Part shown: positions 60,949-64,000 of the stretch, one piece after another
Layout of the letters: every line of letters starts with the position of its first letter
Position numbering within the stretch: the first letter of the stretch is position 1
From: CANHBY01 sp046342195
GTDB taxonomy: Bacteria > Pseudomonadota > Gammaproteobacteria > Burkholderiales > Burkholderiaceae_C
Direction: 5' to 3'
DNA: 64,000 nt
Assembly: GCA_046342195.1 (NCBI GenBank)
Contig: JBKDQE010000035.1
Coordinates: 3,687 to 67,686 of the forward strand
Translations under genes and position numbers: made by a program
Notes under the pieces: model-generated
What the model was told of the DNA's origin: nothing
The model's input: the letters and a program-made list of their open reading frames with translations, nothing else
Database searches by the model: none

Positions 60949-61904
60949 TGAGCGTTGCAGACATCCTTCTGGCCGAGCCCCGCGGCTTTTGCGCTGGCGT
61001 CGACCGCGCCATTGAAATCGTCGAGCGTGCCCTCAAGCGCTTTGGCGCCCCGATTTATGTGCGCCATGAAATCGTCCACAATACTTATGTGGTAGATGAC
61101 CTTCGAGCCAAAGGGGCTATTTTTATCGAAGACTTGGCCGAGGTGCCTGCCGGCGCCACACTGGTGTTCAGTGCCCATGGCGTGTCGCAGGCCGTGCGCC
61201 ACGAGGCCGAGCAACGTGGCTTTCAAATTTTTGATGCCACCTGCCCCCTGGTGACCAAGGTGCATGTGGAGGTAGCCAAGCTGCATCGCGAAGGGTATTC
61301 GTTCATCATGATCGGCCACAAAGGGCACCCTGAGGTCGAAGGCACCATGGGCCAACTCAATGAAGGCATTCACTTGGTGGAAGACGTGGCCGACGTGGCC
61401 AAGGTGCCGCTGGGGCCACAAGACAAACTGGCCGTGGTCACGCAAACCACCTTGTCGGTGGATGATGCCGCCGAGATTTTGGCCGCTGTCAAACAACGCT
61501 TTCCGCAGGTTCGTGAGCCCAAACAACAAGACATCTGCTACGCCACCCAGAACCGCCAGGATGCCGTGAAAGTGTTGGCGCCGCAAGTGGATATTGTGAT
61601 CGTGGTGGGCAGCCCGGCCAGCTCCAACAGCAACCGTCTGCGCGAGTTGGCACAACGCTTGGGCACCCCCGCTTACATGGTCGATCAACCCGAAGACCTG
61701 CAAGACGCCTGGTTTGAGGGCCGCCACCGCGTGGGCCTGACCGCCGGCGCCTCGGCCCCGGAAATTTTGGTGCAACAGGTCATTCAACGTCTGCGCCGCC
61801 TGGGTGTGCTCAGTGTGCGCAGTCTGCCCGGGGTCAAAGAAACCATCCGTTTCCCGCTGCCGCTGGGCTTAGGCGACAAATCCATGGCGGTATCATCCCC
61901 TTGA
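60948..61904 (+). CDS. ispH: 4-hydroxy-3-methylbut-2-enyl diphosphate reductase
   Basis: A 318-residue Fe-S enzyme, last step of the MEP isoprenoid pathway (HMBPP to IPP and DMAPP). Cluster Cys residues are in LAEPRGFCAGVDRAIE (Cys15), DATCPLVTKVH and QDICYATQNRQ. Substrate residues lie in FSAHGVS, MIGHKGHPEVEGTMGQ, VTQTTLS and GSPASSNSNRL. ATG 60948 overlaps the fkpB stop. ErpA, encoded at 19942, is a likely cluster donor. Confidence 0.96.
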   Translation: MSVADILLAEPRGFCAGVDRAIEIVERALKRFGAPIYVRHEIVHNTYVVDDLRAKGAIFIEDLAEVPAGATLVFSAHGVSQAVRHEAEQRGFQIFDATCPLVTKVHVEVAKLHREGYSFIMIGHKGHPEVEGTMGQLNEGIHLVEDVADVAKVPLGPQDKLAVVTQTTLSVDDAAEILAAVKQRFPQVREPKQQDICYATQNRQDAVKVLAPQVDIVIVVGSPASSNSNRLRELAQRLGTPAYMVDQPEDLQDAWFEGRHRVGLTAGASAPEILVQQVIQRLRRLGVLSVRSLPGVKETIRFPLPLGLGDKSMAVSSP

Positions 61905-61999
61905 TTTTTCTTTCGTGCTCTTGCAACGCTGAAAGCCCTAAGGCACAGGCTGCCTACAATTCAACATCTCTCCCGACCCCTTTCCTCTCCGGATTCCTC

Positions 62000-63292
62000 A
62001 TGCTTGACATCAACCTATTGCGCAAAGACCTCCCGAGCGTGATCGCTCGCCTCGAAAGCCGCAAGTTGCCCCAGCCTTTTCTGGATGTGGCGCAGTTTCA
62101 AGCCCTTGAAGCCGAGCGCAAGGCCATCCAGACCCGCACCGAGGATCTCCAGGCCCAACGCAACAGCCTGTCTAAACAGATCGGCCACATCAAAGCCCAG
62201 GGGGGCGATGTGTCGGCCGTGATGGCCCAAGTGGGCGGGCTGGGCGATGAGCTCAAAGCCTCGGCCGAGCGCCTCGATGCCTTGCAGCTCAGGCTGTCTG
62301 ATCTGCTGATGTCTCTGCCCAACCTGCCCCATCCCAGCGTACCCACCGGGCCTGATGAAACCGGCAATGTCGAGGTCAGGCGCTGGGGCCACCCACGCCA
62401 TTTTTCCTTCACCCCCAAAGACCATGTTGACCTCGGCACCCCGCTTGGCCTGGACTTCGACACCGGGGCCAAGCTTTCGGGCTCGCGCTTCAGCTTCCTC
62501 AAGGGCCCCATTGCCCGCTTGCACCGCGCACTGGCGCAATTCATGCTGGATATCCAAACCTCTCAGCATGGCTACACCGAATGCTACACGCCTTACATCG
62601 TGAACCGCGAGGTGCTGGAGGGCACCGGGCAACTGCCGAAATTCAAAGACGATATGTTCTGGGTGAGCCGCGGCGGAGACACCAGCCACCCCGAGCAATA
62701 CCTGATCTCGACCTCTGAAATTTCACTCACGAATACCGTGCGCGACACCCTCTTGAGCGCCGACCAGCTGCCCATCAAACTCACGGCCCACAGCCCTTGC
62801 TTCCGCTCTGAGGCGGGCAGCGCCGGGCGCGATACACGCGGCATGATCCGGCAACACCAATTCGACAAGGTCGAGATGGTGCAAATCGTTCATCCTGATC
62901 AATCCTATGCCGCCCTGGACAATATGGTCGGCCATGCTGAAGCCATTTTAAAGTTGCTTCAACTGCCCTACCGGGTCATGTCTTTGTGCACCGGCGACAT
63001 GGGCTTTGGTGCCGCCAAAACCTTTGACCTGGAAGTTTGGTTGCCTGCGCAAAACACCTATCGGGAAATTAGCTCGTGCTCGAACTGCGAAGCCTTCCAG
63101 GCCCGCCGCATGCAAGCCCGATTCAAGAACGAGCAAGGCAAAAACGAGTGGGTGCACACCTTGAATGGCTCAGGCCTGGCCGTGGGCCGAACCTTGGTGG
63201 CCGTGCTTGAAAACCACCAGCAAGCCGATGGCTCCATCGCCCTCCCCGAGCCCCTGCGCCCCTATCTGGGCGGCCAAGCCAGCCTCGCTTGA
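62000..63292 (+). CDS. serS: seryl-tRNA synthetase
   Basis: A 430-residue class II synthetase. The N-terminal coiled-coil arm (about 25-110, QALEAERKAIQTRTEDLQAQ) is followed by the catalytic domain with YTECYTPYIVNREVLEG, motif 2 around CFRSEAGSAGRDTRGMIR, and motif 3 NGSGLAVGRTLVAVLEN. It charges tRNA-Ser, and the tRNA-Ser(CGA) gene lies 98 bp downstream. ATG 62000 starts the conserved chain; the upstream open stretch overlaps ispH. Confidence 0.96.
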   Translation: MLDINLLRKDLPSVIARLESRKLPQPFLDVAQFQALEAERKAIQTRTEDLQAQRNSLSKQIGHIKAQGGDVSAVMAQVGGLGDELKASAERLDALQLRLSDLLMSLPNLPHPSVPTGPDETGNVEVRRWGHPRHFSFTPKDHVDLGTPLGLDFDTGAKLSGSRFSFLKGPIARLHRALAQFMLDIQTSQHGYTECYTPYIVNREVLEGTGQLPKFKDDMFWVSRGGDTSHPEQYLISTSEISLTNTVRDTLLSADQLPIKLTAHSPCFRSEAGSAGRDTRGMIRQHQFDKVEMVQIVHPDQSYAALDNMVGHAEAILKLLQLPYRVMSLCTGDMGFGAAKTFDLEVWLPAQNTYREISSCSNCEAFQARRMQARFKNEQGKNEWVHTLNGSGLAVGRTLVAVLENHQQADGSIALPEPLRPYLGGQASLA

Positions 63293-63390
63293 CACCTCCC
63301 CCGAAGCGCTGGCTGAGCCCATCACCCCACGCTGCCAAAACAAGGGCCGCAAGCTGAAGTAGAATTTCACCCTGACTGTGACCCACACCA

Positions 63391-63478
63391 GGAGAGGTGG
63401 CAGAGTGGTCTATTGTACCTGACTCGAAATCCGGCGTACGGCACCGTACCGAGGGTTCGCATCCCTCCCTCTCCGCCA
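63391..63478 (+). tRNA. tRNA-Ser(CGA)
   Basis: An 88-nt class II tRNA. The acceptor GGAGAGG pairs with CCTCTCC (63468-63474), the variable arm is GTACGG/CCGTAC, the T arm is GAGGG TTCGCAT CCCTC, and CCA is encoded. The anticodon loop CTCGAAA gives CGA. The anticodon stem CCTGA/TCCGG has a T-C mismatch at the middle pair, so the tRNA is either tolerated with this flaw or declining. Confidence 0.92.
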
Positions 63479-63548
63479 ACACAAGACTGTCTAACCTGCT
63501 TGCGTCCCAATGACCACGTTCCCGAAGGGTTGTTCCCCAAAAGGCCTT

Positions 63549-63659
63549 GCGCGGCGTTGCAAAACCTCCCCGGGGGCCTGCCCAAGCTTCATTTTGCGCC
63601 TTGCTCAAGGCTTTTTGAAGAACAACGTATCTGGCATCTTTAGTGTTAACAGGCCCTAA
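63549..63659. repeat. dispersed repeat, copy C (about 111 bp)
   Basis: The left block GCGCGGCGTTGCA is at 63549-63561, the middle block GCGCCTTGC at 63596-63604, and the right block from CTGGCATCTT at 63631 to GGCCCTAA. Spacing between blocks equals that of the copy at 20357 within 2 bp. The 63479-63853 gap (375 bp) otherwise shows no gene. Confidence 0.7.
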
Positions 63660-63853
63660 CTGATCCTGTCTTTGCTGATGCACCCACCCCCGGGCCATGC
63701 AAGGCGTAAAATTCTTGCTCGTGGGTCAAGCTGAGTCACTGATCTGTTGCTATTCAATATCGATCATCATGAATTTGAAGTCTTATTTATCGCTGCAGCC
63801 ACAAAAAAAAAACAACCACCCGCCCTCTTATTAGCCCTCAAAACCGGCAAAAC

Positions 63854-64000
63854 ATGCCTACCCCGCCTGAACGCGACCAGCTTCAGCGCACGTTGGGCAC
63901 CCCCCCGAACAACACGCCTGCCCAGCCCTTGACCCCCCAAAAGGGCGACGTATTCAGCGGCATCAAACGCGGCGCCAACCAATTTCTGGCCCCCTTTGGG
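63854..64000 (+). CDS. N-terminal fragment of an unidentified protein, cut by the window end
   Basis: ATG 63854 opens a 49-codon frame running to the window end. It starts MPTPPERDQLQRTLGTPP, is Pro/Asn/Gln-rich, and continues FSGIKRGANQFLAPFG. No family is recognised, and no good ribosome site is seen, so it may not be real. Confidence 0.4.
   Translation, partial: MPTPPERDQLQRTLGTPPNNTPAQPLTPQKGDVFSGIKRGANQFLAPFG

Noticed and set aside
63747..63982. Frames of 61 and 71 codons near the window end
   Set aside because: They overlap each other on opposite strands and lack ribosome sites; the open frame from 63854 to the edge is only slightly better supported.
1..64000. CRISPR array, prophage, plasmid origin or complete insertion sequence
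   Set aside because: No regularly spaced direct repeats, and no phage structural, integrase, transposase or replication genes were found on either strand.

Overview
The window looks like chromosomal DNA of a Burkholderiales betaproteobacterium, probably near Comamonadaceae. The evidence is gene content and gene style. There is an aa3-type cytochrome c oxidase cluster with a 36-residue assembly protein, ctaG, DUF2970, SURF1, ctaA and ctaB. There is a type II secretion operon whose gspC is read in the opposite direction, a typical betaproteobacterial trimeric porin, and comF, bioC-like, trmL, coq7, rpoH and maeB genes of the expected kinds. No genus can be named from the sequence alone. Coding density is high, and most of the window is ordinary core genome.

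Layout. 1-2330: the N-terminus of an unidentified gene, an alpha/beta hydrolase, a 3-hydroxybutyrate dehydrogenase and a small conserved protein. 2330-5111: AT-rich accessory locus 1, a long gene interrupted at an A7 run. 5216-7609: trmL, comF and a BioC-like methyltransferase. 7858-17328: terminal oxidase structural genes (coxB, coxA, coxC) with copper and heme A assembly genes (ctaG, SURF1, a Sco-like protein, ctaA, ctaB, sco). 17373-20316: rpoH with a CIRCE-like operator, rplM-rpsI, a bactofilin and erpA. 20466-24481: anmK, an M23 endopeptidase and tyrS. 24499-35802: the type II secretion cluster, read G-H-I-J-K-L-M-N-D-E-F on the minus strand with gspC on the plus strand. 35781-46770: ilvA, an OsmC-like protein, coq7, a porin, a COG3014-type lipoprotein, proC, maeB, pgpA, trmB and tRNA-Gly(CCC). 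47172-53003: AT-rich accessory locus 2 with three unrecognised genes. 53373-64000: msrA, a HlyD/RbbA-like/ABC-2 export operon, a broken M23-like fragment, radC, fkpB-ispH, serS, tRNA-Ser(CGA), a dispersed repeat and a partial gene.

The most unusual content is the pair of accessory loci. Both encode large proteins whose N-terminus has three diverged copies of a roughly 60-residue unit. The unit has a basic-aromatic core (T-R-x-x-x-Y-x-I/V-P), a helix with a conserved W, and a closing L-Y-P. In locus 1 the three copies are split between two frames. The first frame ends at CCA AAA AAA TAA, and the -1 frame is open straight through into the third copy, so the two parts form one 821-residue gene if the ribosome or polymerase slips on the A7 run, or if an A was lost or gained. 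The 464-residue protein of locus 2 shares a C-terminal NPYxIDxGxP motif with the locus 1 protein, which links the two loci again. I do not recognise this family. A secreted or surface effector role is only a hypothesis.

Other signals are regulatory. A CIRCE-type inverted repeat lies just upstream of rpoH. A strong minus-strand terminator sits in the leader of ilvA with a possible promoter and short open frame, which resembles an attenuator. A structured segment between maeB and pgpA ends in a terminator that belongs to no annotated gene. A dispersed repeat of about 112 bp occurs twice in full and once as its 27-nt end.
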